5,615 nucleotides of DNA, taken from the NCBI GenBank assembly GCA_031282705.1, contig JAITDF010000012.1, positions 1-5,615 on the forward strand, given 5' to 3'. Source of the DNA: Opitutaceae bacterium (GTDB lineage Bacteria > Verrucomicrobiota > Verrucomicrobiia > Opitutales > Opitutaceae). The position numbers and the translations under genes were made by a program. The notes under the pieces were generated by a model that was not told where the DNA came from, did not search any database, and was given only the letters and a program-made list of their open reading frames with translations. Positions 5,548-5,615 of this stretch are shown one piece after another. The first letter of the stretch is position 1, and each line of letters opens with the position of its first letter.

Positions 5548-5604
5548 TCTGACGTACCGCAGACTTCCAAGTCTGCTTCAAGGCTCACGCGTGGTCGCCG
5601 GCTT
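5548..5604. repeat. REP-like palindromic element, copy 2
   Basis: This is a direct copy of the element 165 bp to the left, with the first 31 bp identical and the palindrome at 5559-5576. The following bases, to about 5604, match copy 1 only in part. The element probably continues past the right edge of the window. Confidence 0.8.
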
Positions 5605-5615
5605 GTTTTTCGGGT

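Overview
This is a GC-rich bacterial window with two leftward genes, a repeat-laden divergent intergenic region, and a rightward thiamine biosynthesis gene under a TPP riboswitch. Gene content, codon usage, the expanded low-complexity protein segments and the style of the intergenic repeats suggest a Verrucomicrobiota genome, perhaps of the Opitutaceae. That assignment is inference, because the window has no rRNA or other taxonomic marker.

Layout. Positions 1-1514 (minus strand) hold most of an unnamed protein whose 3' end lies off the left edge. It has a short conserved-looking N-terminus, a long R/G/H/D/Q-rich disordered segment, a small folded module, a Pro/Ala linker and a larger C-terminal part. 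Positions 1650-2501 (minus strand) encode an inositol-monophosphatase-family enzyme with intact metal-site motifs and a repeat-derived D-H-S tract at its N-terminus. The two genes are co-directional, 135 bp apart, with a small stem-loop between them.

The divergent region, about 2502-2998, has no convincing gene. It holds a 25-bp tandem array (4 units), a 17-bp palindrome, a 21-22-bp tandem array (about 6 units), a G-tract-rich stretch and a short dyad. From 2999 rightward comes a TPP riboswitch aptamer that folds by eye into all expected helices. A GC-rich hairpin and a pyrimidine-rich simple-repeat leader follow it. Then comes thiC (phosphomethylpyrimidine synthase), complete through its C-terminal CX2CX4C iron-sulfur motif at about 5160-5186. 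The riboswitch-thiC pairing is the standard arrangement in which thiamine pyrophosphate represses synthesis of the HMP moiety of thiamine.

Downstream of thiC (5286-5615) there is no gene. A pyrimidine-rich tract is followed by two direct copies of a REP-like palindromic element, with an inverted partial copy between them.

No clearly new defence or mobile system is visible. The most notable features are the density of small tandem repeats around the divergent promoter region (including both adjacent protein N-termini), the unusual thiC leader, the REP-like array and the uncharacterised modular protein.
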